From contig JAHFHI010000011.1 in NCBI GenBank assembly GCA_023246995.1, forward strand, positions 1 to 11,535: DNA of 11,535 nucleotides, given 5' to 3'. The translations under genes and the position numbers were made by a program. Each line of letters begins with the position of its first letter. Position 1 is the first letter of the stretch. Source of the stretch: Candidatus Omnitrophota bacterium (lineage in GTDB: Bacteria; Omnitrophota; Omnitrophia; Omnitrophales; Aquincolibacteriaceae). The notes below the pieces were generated by a model. The model searched no databases. It was given only the letters and a program-made list of their open reading frames with translations, and was not told the origin of the DNA. Below are positions 5,918 through 11,535 of this stretch, piece by piece.

Positions 5918-7156
5918 TTAGCGGTTGCGGCCACCTCCGCCATAATTGCCTCTTGGGCCTCCCCCAAAGCCGCCTCCCCGGTTAGGGCCTGCTCCCGGGC
6001 CACCTGCGGGGCCGGGGCGGTGATTCTCCCAGTTGGTTCCCTGTCCGCCGTGCATACCCGGAGGGTTGTTATCAAAATTTCTTCTTGAGCCATAGCCGTA
6101 GCCTTGCCCACGGTTCTGGCTTGTGCCTTGTCCACCCGAGGGACCCGGGTGATTTTCCCAGTTGGTTCCTTGTCCGCCACGCATCCCCGGAGGATTGTTG
6201 TCATAATCCCTGCGGCCATAGCCATACCCTTGTCCACGGTTCGGGCTTGCGCCTTGTCCGTCTGATGGCCCCGGCCGATTCTCCCAGTTAGTTCCCTGTG
6301 CGCCGCGCATCCCCGGAGGATTGTTATCAAAATCTCTGGGGCCATAGCCGTACCCTTGTCCGCGGTTCGGGCCTGCCCCTTGCCCACCCGATGGACCCGG
6401 CCGATTTTCCCAGTTAGTTCCCTGTCCGCCGCGCATCCCCGGAGGATTGTTGTCATAATCCCTGCGGCCATAGCCATATTCTTGTCCGCGGTCCGGGTCC
6501 GGGCTTGCGCCTTGTCCGCCTGATGGCCCAGGCTGATTCTCCCAGTTAGTTCCCGCACCGCCCGTCATGCCCGGGGGGTTGTTGTCGCGGTCAAAGCCCT
6601 GATTTTGGTTCCATTGGCTGCGTGCCTGGCGAAACTCTTGGCCGTCCACGGAGCCGTCGCCGTTAGCATCCATTTTTTGTTTTGCCTGGGGATGATTTTC
6701 CAGCCACTGCTGCTGACGGTCCGAGCGGGCCTGCTTCCATTCATCCTGGGTCACTTGACCGTCGCTGTCGGCATCAAGTTTTTGCTGAACCTCCGGATGA
6801 TTCTCAAGCCACTTCTCCCGTTTTGCCTGGCGCGCGGATTGCCACTCTTGGCGGTCTATCTGTCCGTCACCGTTGGCATCCATTTTAGATTTCAGCTCCG
6901 AATGTTTCTCAAGCCACTCGGCCATTTTCTGCCTGCGGCCTTGCCCGGGATTCCCGGGAGCGGTCTCATCCGAAGAAGCGGCCGCGGATGAATCCGACGT
7001 TTCGGCCGTCTCAGAAGATGCCGAAGCGTTTTCACTGGCGGCGGCATCCTCTTCAGCCCAAAGGGAGGGGATCCCCTGGGTGAAGACAAGCAGGGAAAGG
7101 GAGATTGCTGCGGTTTTTCTCAACACGTCCTGTTTTACAGCTTTGAAGTTTTCCAT
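5918..7156 (-). CDS. Exported EF-hand protein with a Gly/Asn/Pro-rich repeat tail
   Basis: A 412-residue protein. The Sec signal peptide is about residues 1-34, with likely cleavage after SLWA, followed by an Ala/Ser/Glu-rich stretch (35-70). Three 35-residue helix-loop units follow, each holding a canonical calcium-binding EF loop: DANGDGQIDRQE (93-104), DADSDGQVTQDE (128-139) and DANGDGSVDGQE (163-174). The units share 'W-L-E-(K/N)-H' helices. From residue 191 to the end there are five ~42-residue repeats beginning DNNPPGM with TNWEN and GYGYG segments, and a Gly/Arg end. It is probably a secreted or periplasmic, calcium-responsive protein with a flexible, possibly adhesive tail; the role is inferred. 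AAGGAGGA (7163-7170) precedes the ATG. It has an ECF-type promoter and is divergent from the sigma-factor operon. Confidence 0.85.
   Translation of the reverse strand: MENFKAVKQDVLRKTAAISLSLLVFTQGIPSLWAEEDAAASENASASSETAETSDSSAAASSDETAPGNPGQGRRQKMAEWLEKHSELKSKMDANGDGQIDRQEWQSARQAKREKWLENHPEVQQKLDADSDGQVTQDEWKQARSDRQQQWLENHPQAKQKMDANGDGSVDGQEFRQARSQWNQNQGFDRDNNPPGMTGGAGTNWENQPGPSGGQGASPDPDRGQEYGYGRRDYDNNPPGMRGGQGTNWENRPGPSGGQGAGPNRGQGYGYGPRDFDNNPPGMRGAQGTNWENRPGPSDGQGASPNRGQGYGYGRRDYDNNPPGMRGGQGTNWENHPGPSGGQGTSQNRGQGYGYGSRRNFDNNPPGMHGGQGTNWENHRPGPAGGPGAGPNRGGGFGGGPRGNYGGGGRNR
5921..6586 (-). repeat. Five tandem ~126-bp coding repeats
   Basis: The units start at residues 191, 235, 277, 319 and 362 of the EF-hand protein (44, 42, 42, 43 and 51 residues). 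Units 1 and 3 end RRDY while units 2 and 4 end RDF/RNF. At DNA level the start of units 2 and 4 (near 6447 and 6196) reads gttgtcataatcc on the plus strand, whereas units 3 and 5 (near 6322 and 6068) read gttatcaaaat. The array therefore has a 252-bp higher-order period. Confidence 0.9.
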
Positions 7157-7191
7157 TTTGAATCCTCCTTTTAAGTGTTTCTGATTCTTTA

Positions 7192-7217
7192 GACGGAAAA
7201 GCCCGGGGAAGGTTTAA
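7192..7217 (-). promoter_or_regulatory. ECF-type promoter for the EF-hand gene
   Basis: On the minus strand TTAAAC (plus 7212-7217), 16 bases, then CGTC (7192-7195) continuing as CGTCTAA. The AAC -35 core and CGTC -10 core with 16-17 base spacing are typical of many ECF sigma factors. Start near 7185, leader about 29 bases. It matches the divergent promoter at 7293. Confidence 0.6.
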
Positions 7218-7292
7218 AAGAAAAGAGCGGTTTTTTGCAGAGCCTCTTTGAGAATGCTTATCCCTAGAGTCCAAAAGCGCGGAATAAAACAA

Positions 7293-7319
7293 TTAAACCT
7301 TTTTAGCCGGAGAACCGTC
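7293..7319 (+). promoter_or_regulatory. ECF-type promoter for the sigma-factor operon
   Basis: TTAAAC (7293-7298), 17 bases, then CGTC (7316-7319) continuing as CGTCCAA. Together with the copy at 7192-7217 it shares the longer blocks TTAAACCTT and CCGTCYAA. Start near 7326, leader about 22 bases, with AAAGGAG before the ATG at 7348. It suggests autoregulation by the sigma factor encoded in this operon. Confidence 0.6.
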
Positions 7320-7347
7320 CAATGTATAGGTAAAGGAGCCTTTAGGT

Positions 7348-8088
7348 ATGTTAAAAAAATCCTATCTTATAGTATTGATTGGGGTTATCGCATGGCTCGC
7401 AGTTCCGGGGCGGCTTTTGGCCGAAACCGCGGAGGGCGGGGCCGAGGAACTTTTTAATCAGATTCAGCAGCTTGAGCGCCTTAAAACCGAAAATCCTTCG
7501 GAATACCAGGCGGCTATTGCCCAAAAGCGGACCACCTTTAGAGAGCGCATGATGGCTCTGCGCTCGCAAGACCCGGTCCGGTTTGGTGCGTTTCTGGACC
7601 GCCAAGCCGAGGACCGGCACCGTAGGATGCAGTTTTTGAAGCAAAATCATCCTCAGGAATTCCGGCGCTTCATGGCCGCACGGATGGAACGCTTTGAACG
7701 CTTGAGCGCCGAGAACCCGGAAGCGGCCGAAAATTTTTTAGCAAACCATCCGGGAGTAAGAGATCGCATTGAACAATTTAAATTAAAACGCGAGGAGTTT
7801 GCTCAAGGGCGGCATCTTGAGGACCATGGGACTGGTCCGGGGTTTCAGGGGCAGGATCAGAATCAGCCTTCGGGGCAAAGATTTTTGGGGGCACATGAGA
7901 GGGGCGAGGACGCAGCCGGTTCGCAGCCTTCCCGGGGCCGGATGCCGCCTCCCGGCGGCAGACCTGGAATCCGGCGAGGCGGAGAGTTTTCCGAAGACCG
8001 GGTCGGCGTTTTTCAGGGGCAGCGGGAGAGTCGAGAGGGACCTGGGGGCCGGCGTGGCGCCTCTGCGCGCAGACAGAGGCCTCAATGA
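7348..8088 (+). CDS. Exported helical-repeat protein of the sigma-factor operon
   Basis: A 246-residue protein I cannot place in a named family. It has a signal peptide (about 1-25, cleavage after RLLA). Residues 30-150 are strongly helical and charged, with a 26-residue periodicity: prolines at 50, 76, 102 and then 124/135 sit in NP, DP or HP motifs (TENPSEY, SQDPVRF, KQNHPQEF, AENPEA, LANHPGV), each followed by Arg/Phe/Met-rich helix. Residues 151-246 are Gly/Arg/Gln/Pro-rich and probably disordered. Its place, just before and ATGA-coupled to an ECF sigma gene, recalls periplasmic sensors such as the CnrX/Spy/CpxP type, but no LTxxQ motif is visible. It is a candidate periplasmic sensor or effector for the sigma system. 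Confidence 0.8.
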   Translation: MLKKSYLIVLIGVIAWLAVPGRLLAETAEGGAEELFNQIQQLERLKTENPSEYQAAIAQKRTTFRERMMALRSQDPVRFGAFLDRQAEDRHRRMQFLKQNHPQEFRRFMAARMERFERLSAENPEAAENFLANHPGVRDRIEQFKLKREEFAQGRHLEDHGTGPGFQGQDQNQPSGQRFLGAHERGEDAAGSQPSRGRMPPPGGRPGIRRGGEFSEDRVGVFQGQRESREGPGGRRGASARRQRPQ

Positions 8089-8681
8089 AAGAAGCATCCT
8101 CCCGCACGGACCTGGAACTGGTGCGGGAATTTCAGGACGGGCGCGAAGGCGCCTTTGACGAACTGGTGAAACGGCATATGACAAAAGCGATAAGGTTGGC
8201 GCATGCGGTATGCGGCAATTACGAAGATGCGAGGGATCTTTCCCAAGAGGCCTTTGTTAAGGCGCACCGGGCGCTCGCGCGGTTTGAAGGCCGCGCTGAA
8301 TTTTCCACATGGTTTTATAGAATTCTTATGAATACCGCCAAGGATTTTATGCGCTCCAAAAACTGGAAGCGTTTGTTTGCCTGGAAGGACCAGGAGTCCC
8401 AGGACCGTTTTTTTGAAGGGGTGGAAGAAAGTTCCGCCCGAAGTCCGGTTCATATCGTCGCGGGAGCGGAACTCGATCAAAAAATTACGGCCTCGATACG
8501 AAAGCTTCCCCATAAGCAGCAGTGGGTGTTTGTGTTGAGGTTTTTAGACGAACTGTCCATCGGGCAGATCGCGCAGGTGACGGGCCAGGCCGAAGGAACG
8601 GTGAAGGCCACCCTTCATTTCGCGGTCAAAAAATTCGAACAGGAAATAACGCCGTATCTTTCCGAAGGAGGCCGGAAATGA
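8085..8681 (+). CDS. ECF-family RNA polymerase sigma factor
   Basis: A 198-residue cytoplasmic protein with the two ECF sigma domains. Region 2 is about residues 25-92: FDELVKRH, then 'NYEDARDLSQEAFVKAHRAL', then FEGRAEFSTWFYRILMNTAK, covering core binding and -10 recognition. Region 4 is about 133-188: 'IRKLPHKQQWVFVLRFLDEL', then SIGQIAQVTGQAEGTVKATL, a helix-turn-helix for -35 recognition. A ~40-residue linker with charged residues lies between them. Length is normal for RpoE-like ECF factors. The ATG overlaps the preceding stop (ATGA) and its own stop overlaps the next start (ATGA), so the three genes form a coupled operon. It is predicted to recognise the promoters at 7192-7217 and 7293-7319. 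Confidence 0.95.
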   Translation: MKEASSRTDLELVREFQDGREGAFDELVKRHMTKAIRLAHAVCGNYEDARDLSQEAFVKAHRALARFEGRAEFSTWFYRILMNTAKDFMRSKNWKRLFAWKDQESQDRFFEGVEESSARSPVHIVAGAELDQKITASIRKLPHKQQWVFVLRFLDELSIGQIAQVTGQAEGTVKATLHFAVKKFEQEITPYLSEGGRK

Positions 8682-9127
8682 TTCCACGAGAAGACCAGGA
8701 AGCAAGAGTCAGAGAGATCCTTGGCGCCGCGCGCCTGAAAGAAGTGCCGCAGGCCGTGACCGCAGGCTACCTGAAGGATCTTCATGCCAGGATTGAAGCC
8801 GGCGAGCGGCAAAGGGCCCTTATGGCCGGGATTGGCGTAACGGGACTTTTGATCGCGGTATTGGGGGCAGCTTGGTTTTTTTTAAGTTCCTATGGGGTCC
8901 ATGTCCGGGTAGCTACCCCGCCTGTTGCCGGAGTTACGGAAGATATTCAGAAGGCCGCCGATCAGCCAGCCAAAGCCCTTTCCGAGCTTACGGATCAGGA
9001 GTTGGATCAAATGGGCAAAGATCTCTTTATTTTGGAAGTTTTGGGCGAGGCCGAAGGCTTGATGGAAGATCTTGAGAGCGTGGGGGCTGACCTGGAGTTT
9101 TTATCCGGGCCTGGGATCCAAATCTAA
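8678..9127 (+). CDS. Single-pass membrane anti-sigma factor candidate
   Basis: A 149-residue protein. The N-terminal ~45 residues are cytoplasmic and charged, with a helix-rich pattern 'VPQAVTAGYLKDLHARIEAG' like the segment preceding the membrane helix in anti-sigma proteins. The membrane helix is about residues 47-69, followed by an ~80-residue extracytoplasmic, acidic domain. There is no HxxxCxxC zinc motif, so it is not a ZAS-type anti-sigma factor, and I recognise no family domain; the role rests on gene position and topology. GAAGGAGG (8664-8671) precedes an ATG that overlaps the sigma stop. An in-frame extension upstream to 8522 lies within the sigma gene and is rejected. It would hold the sigma factor at the membrane until a periplasmic signal arrives. 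Confidence 0.65.
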   Translation: MIPREDQEARVREILGAARLKEVPQAVTAGYLKDLHARIEAGERQRALMAGIGVTGLLIAVLGAAWFFLSSYGVHVRVATPPVAGVTEDIQKAADQPAKALSELTDQELDQMGKDLFILEVLGEAEGLMEDLESVGADLEFLSGPGIQI

Positions 9128-9153
9128 GAGGTTTTCGGACGCCGTGAAAGTAT

Positions 9154-9255
9154 CCTCCCAAGCCTCGTGGGAGAGGGTGGGCTTGGAGCTATTTCCCTCC
9201 CCTTAGGGTTATTTTACTAAGGGATTACAGGGGAAGGGGAGAGGCCCGATCACGG
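9154..9255. repeat. Compound GC-rich inverted repeat after the anti-sigma gene
   Basis: CCAAGCC (9158-9164) pairs with GGCTTGG (9180-9186), with CTCCCA/TGGGAG as an alternative. About 25 bases on, CCCTTAG and CTAAGGG pair across a 10-base loop inside a CCCTCCCC/GGGGAAGGGGAG frame. It may end the sigma operon transcript, but no clean T run follows. This fills the first third of the 324-base gap 9128-9451; the rest holds a promoter, a palindrome and a leader, with no gene seen. Confidence 0.5.
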
Positions 9256-9323
9256 TTGCATAAAATATCATTAGCAATCACCGCATAGTTTTGCTGTCCT
9301 TATTTGTTTATTTTCTGCCTGCC

Positions 9324-9352
9324 TTGACATAGTCTCTCCCGCCGATTAACTT
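9324..9352 (+). promoter_or_regulatory. Sigma70-type promoter for the signalling cluster
   Basis: Consensus TTGACA (9324-9329), 17 bases, then TAACTT (9347-9352). Start near 9359, giving a leader of about 93 bases before the HTH gene. The -35 is perfect; the -10 is weak (3/6), which would suit an activated promoter. Confidence 0.5.
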
Positions 9353-9357
9353 TTAAG

Positions 9358-9379
9358 CAAGTGCTCAAACAAGCGCTTG
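9358..9379. promoter_or_regulatory. Operator-like palindrome at the predicted transcription start
   Basis: CAAGTGCT (9358-9365), four bases, then the perfect 10-bp palindrome CAAGCGCTTG (9370-9379). The two blocks are also direct repeats differing at one of eight positions, with a 12-base offset. Lying on the predicted start, it is a plausible binding site for a regulator, perhaps the HTH protein encoded just downstream. Confidence 0.4.
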
Positions 9380-9451
9380 ATGACCGGAAGTTAGGACCTC
9401 TTAGTCTAAAAGCTAGAAATAACCCGGTGCCCGTTTGTCCCGGAGGGTTTT

Positions 9452-9679
9452 ATGGAAATTAAAAATTTTCTAACCGTCTCGGAAGTTGCGAATCGGTTCG
9501 GCGTTAATACCACAACGGTTTATCGCCTGGCGCAGCGGGGCAAGCTTCCGGGGTTTAAAATCGGATCCAAATGGCGTTTTAGCGCCCAGATGCTGGATTA
9601 CTGGGTTGCCGATCAGGTCACGGCCGCATGGCTTCGTTCAGAGCCTTCCGGTCCTGTCCAAGAAGAGAGAGAGGGTTGA
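9452..9679 (+). CDS. Small excisionase/BldC-like helix-turn-helix DNA-binding protein
   Basis: A 75-residue protein that is essentially one MerR-like winged HTH (HTH_17 type): 'FLTVSEVANRFGVNTTTVYRLAQRGKLPGFKIGSKWRFS' spans about residues 6-44, with the helix-turn-helix VSEVANRFGVNTTTVYRLA, the wing 'KLPGFKIGSKWRF' and the closing 'LDYWV'. A short polar tail follows. GGAGGG lies four bases before the ATG, and the gene ends two bases before the next start. Such proteins serve as excisionases or, more often next to response regulators, as transcriptional regulators. With no integrase nearby, a regulatory role for this operon is likelier. Confidence 0.85.
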   Translation: MEIKNFLTVSEVANRFGVNTTTVYRLAQRGKLPGFKIGSKWRFSAQMLDYWVADQVTAAWLRSEPSGPVQEEREG

Positions 9680-9681
9680 TC

Positions 9682-10662
9682 ATGAGCTTACCGATGCGTG
9701 AAAATGTTCCCGAAACGCCGGTTCCGGAATTGGGGGCCGAGCAGGAAACCGGGCCGCTTAAAACCATCAAGGTCCTGCTGATTGAGGACAGCGTGGATTA
9801 TGCGGATATCATAAGACGCAGACTGCTGATTGAGCAGAAACCCGCTTTTTTGGTGGAGCATGCCGGGACGCTTAGCCAGGCTCTCGGAATTTTAAGCGAC
9901 CAAAAGCCCGACATCATCCTGCTTGACCTGACCCTCCCTGACAGCCGAGGGCTTGATACTTTCTTGCGCGTTCATTTGAGCGCGCTCGCTGTGCCGATTG
10001 TGGTGCTGACGGGCTGGGATGATGAGATGCAGGGGCTTCAGGCCGTGCAGAAAGGGGCGCAGGACTATCTGGTCAAGGGCCGGACCCATTCGCGGATGCT
10101 GCCCAGGATTCTTCGCTACGCCCTTGAGCGTTCGCGTATGCAGGCCGAGCTTTTGCATATGTCTCTGGCCGATGATCTGACCGGACTTCACAACCGCCGG
10201 GGTTTTTTTGCCCTGGCCGAGCAGCATCGCAAGCTTGCGGCCCGGAACCGGGAGAGCTTCTTGCTTATTTTCCTGGATCTCGACGGACTGAAGCAGATCA
10301 ACGACCGTCAAGGCCACCGGCAGGGGGATCAGGCGCTCGCGGATGTGGCCTTGGTTTTGCGCGAGGTCTTTCGGAATTCCGACATCATCGGCAGGATCGG
10401 TGGCGATGAGTTTGCGGTGCTTGCCATTCAAGCTCGCGGAGAAAGTTCCGCAATTGTTTTGGGGCGGCTTGCCGCGCAGCTAAGAAACTATAACGAAAGA
10501 CCCGGGGCTCCCTACAGGCTTTCACTAAGCAGCGGCGTGGCCTGTTTTGATCCCGAGAATCCGACTCCGCTTGAGGACCTTATGGCGCAAGCCGACAAGG
10601 GCATGTATCTGGATAAGGAGGCCAAGCGGCGAAGCCCCGGGGGGGCTTCGACTTCGGCTTGA
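9682..10662 (+). CDS. Receiver-GGDEF diguanylate cyclase
   Basis: A 326-residue cytoplasmic response regulator that makes cyclic di-GMP from two GTP. The receiver (about 28-148) has E35/D36, phosphoacceptor D82 in LLDLTLPDS, T110 and K132. The GGDEF domain (about 160-320) has DDLTGLHNRRGF, metal-binding D199 in FLDLDGLKQIN, the intact active-site loop GGDEF (240-244), and the allosteric I-site R231xxD234 exactly five residues before it. The enzyme therefore should be active and subject to product inhibition. The ATG at 9682, with GAGAGAGGG just upstream, is preferred over an in-frame ATG at 9628 that lies inside the HTH gene. A 9-bp GC hairpin (10630-10650) sits in the last codons. Confidence 0.93.
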   Translation: MSLPMRENVPETPVPELGAEQETGPLKTIKVLLIEDSVDYADIIRRRLLIEQKPAFLVEHAGTLSQALGILSDQKPDIILLDLTLPDSRGLDTFLRVHLSALAVPIVVLTGWDDEMQGLQAVQKGAQDYLVKGRTHSRMLPRILRYALERSRMQAELLHMSLADDLTGLHNRRGFFALAEQHRKLAARNRESFLLIFLDLDGLKQINDRQGHRQGDQALADVALVLREVFRNSDIIGRIGGDEFAVLAIQARGESSAIVLGRLAAQLRNYNERPGAPYRLSLSSGVACFDPENPTPLEDLMAQADKGMYLDKEAKRRSPGGASTSA

Positions 10663-10682
10663 GCCAAGAGGGATTTCCCAAA

Positions 10683-11066
10683 ATGATGAAAGCTAAGAGA
10701 ATTCTTGTTGTTGAGGATGAACCGGCGGTGCGCGAAGTGCTGCGCCTGCGGCTGGAAGCTTCCGGTTACACGGTCCAGTCCGCCAAAAACGGAATTGAGG
10801 GCCTTGAAAAAGCCCGCCGGGATCTTCCGGATCTTGTAATTTTAGATCTCATGCTTCCCGGCATTTCCGGAGAGGAAGTTTGTAAGGCCATCCGGGAGGA
10901 TACGGATGACACCGTTTCCGCGATCCCGATTCTCATGCTGACCGCCCGCGGAACGGATGCCGACCGAATCATCGGGAAAGTTCTGGGCGCCAATGCCTAC
11001 ATCACCAAACCCTTCCACACCGAGGATCTGCTGGCAACCGCCGAACGGCTTTGCCGCGCAGCTTGA
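10683..11066 (+). CDS. Single-domain CheY-like response regulator
   Basis: A 127-residue protein made of one receiver: E11/D12 acidic pair (VVEDEP), phosphoacceptor D55 (VILDLMLPGISG), T87 (MLTAR) and K109 (ITKPF). All residues for phosphorylation and switching are present and there is no output domain. The ATG at 10683 is chosen because AAGAGGGA lies nine bases before it; an in-frame TTG at 10659 overlaps the previous stop and would add eight residues, so coupling from there is possible. It may relay phosphate within the cluster or be the target of the adjoining CHASE sensor if that protein is a kinase. Confidence 0.88.
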   Translation: MMKAKRILVVEDEPAVREVLRLRLEASGYTVQSAKNGIEGLEKARRDLPDLVILDLMLPGISGEEVCKAIREDTDDTVSAIPILMLTARGTDADRIIGKVLGANAYITKPFHTEDLLATAERLCRAA

Positions 11067-11103
11067 TGTCTTGGCGACTTTGAACGCGCAAGGATCCCCG
11101 CAG

Positions 11104-11535
11104 GTGAAACCCAAAGCCTCTGAAAATTTAAGCCCCCGAAGGGGATCCCGCTACGGCCTTGTCCTGCTCGCCTGCGTGATAGGGTTGGGTTTTAGTCTGG
11201 CCCTGTTTGCCAGCATGGTCGGATGGGAAGAGCGTTATATCGAGCAGGAATTCGCGGAGCGTGTCGAGGAGCGCGTGGGCGCGATCCGTAACAAAATGGG
11301 AGACAATCTTGAGATCCTCGAATCCATCCGTGATTTTTATACTGCCGGGCACCATATCGAGCTTGAAGAGTTTCAGCTTTTCTGCCGCGGCATCCTGAAG
11401 CGCAGGCCTTACATCCTTGCCCTCCAATGGGTCCCCCGCGTGCCGAGGCCCCTCAAGGAGCAGTTCGAGACTTATGTGCGCGCACAAGGCTATGTCGATT
11501 TCGCCATTGCCGGAAGCGGGCACGGCAGCGAGGGC
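11104..11535 (+). CDS. CHASE-domain membrane sensor, N-terminal part (cut by window end)
   Basis: The open frame runs to the last base, giving 144 residues. A basic N-terminus is followed by a membrane helix (about 17-39) and the start of a periplasmic CHASE domain: long helix 'EQEFAERVEERVGAIRNKM', then LESIRDFYTAG, the family-typical LALQWVPRVP (about 106-115), and 'FETYVRAQGYVDFAI'. CHASE domains sense small molecules in histidine kinases, diguanylate cyclases and phosphodiesterases; which output this protein carries lies beyond the window. The GTG at 11104 is chosen for its AAGGA site nine bases upstream. The frame is open further upstream, with TTG alternatives at 11071 and 11083. It begins 37 bases after the response regulator, so co-transcription is likely. 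Confidence 0.75.
   Translation, partial: MKPKASENLSPRRGSRYGLVLLACVIGLGFSLALFASMVGWEERYIEQEFAERVEERVGAIRNKMGDNLEILESIRDFYTAGHHIELEEFQLFCRGILKRRPYILALQWVPRVPRPLKEQFETYVRAQGYVDFAIAGSGHGSEG

Noticed and set aside
5830..6558. 242-residue minus-strand frame with repeated 'ELTGRI' segments
   Set aside because: It is the shifted frame of the EF-hand gene repeats and runs through that gene's terminator. Its periodicity is inherited from the DNA repeat.
8522..8677. N-terminal extension of the anti-sigma candidate
   Set aside because: It lies entirely within the sigma gene in another frame, and the ATG at 8678 has a strong ribosome site and ATGA overlap.
9380..9451. Cyclic-di-GMP riboswitch in the leader of the cyclase cluster
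   Set aside because: No recognisable GEMM core or tetraloop-receptor pattern is present.
9452..9679. Excisionase of a mobile element
   Set aside because: The HTH type fits, but no integrase, attachment repeats or phage genes are nearby, and the gene is two bases from a response-regulator gene.

Overview
The window looks like a chromosomal segment of a Gram-negative-type bacterium. It encodes an AsmA-like envelope protein, exported proteins with Sec-type signal peptides, an ECF sigma factor with a membrane anti-sigma candidate, and a diguanylate cyclase. Base composition is moderately GC-rich, genes are tightly packed, Shine-Dalgarno sites are clear, and TTG/GTG starts are used. The mix of HTH/BldC-like protein plus response regulators, zf-TFIIB and Cys-less FmdB-like small proteins, and DUF6941 would suit a poorly sampled phylum (Omnitrophota- or PVC-like). 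That placement is an impression only. I see no rRNA, tRNA, CRISPR, transposase or phage gene.

Layout. (1) 172-1155, minus strand: an AsmA-like membrane-anchored protein with a sigma70-type promoter. (2) 1309-2522, plus strand: a three-gene cluster of a CrcB/Fluc fluoride channel, a cysteine-free FmdB-like protein and a double zinc-ribbon (zf-TFIIB) protein. (3) 2638-5155, plus strand: three tandem paralogues. Each has a canonical receiver domain, a Pro/Ala linker and a degenerate second receiver in which the phosphoacceptor Asp is Gln in all three copies. (4) 5187-5585, minus strand: a DUF6941-like protein convergent with the third paralogue across a shared hairpin. (5) 5918-9127: an exported EF-hand/Gly-rich repeat protein on the minus strand, divergent from a plus-strand operon of exported helical-repeat protein, ECF sigma factor and single-pass membrane anti-sigma candidate, each overlapping the next by ATGA. 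(6) 9452 to the window end, plus strand: a signalling cluster of HTH protein, receiver-GGDEF diguanylate cyclase, single-domain receiver and a CHASE-domain sensor cut by the window edge.

The most interesting unit is region 5. The two divergent transcription starts each carry a near-identical ECF-type promoter: TTAAAC, 16 or 17 bases, then CGTCTAA or CGTCCAA. This predicts that the encoded sigma factor drives both its own operon and the EF-hand gene. The two exported proteins also share a (W/F)LxxxHP-type motif. Together they look like a self-contained envelope-stress or calcium/metal-responsive regulon with no textbook sensor domain. The second most interesting unit is the triplicated receiver/pseudo-receiver family.

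Small GC-rich hairpins built from CCCC/GGGG arms recur in three intergenic regions and look like a dispersed repeat family.
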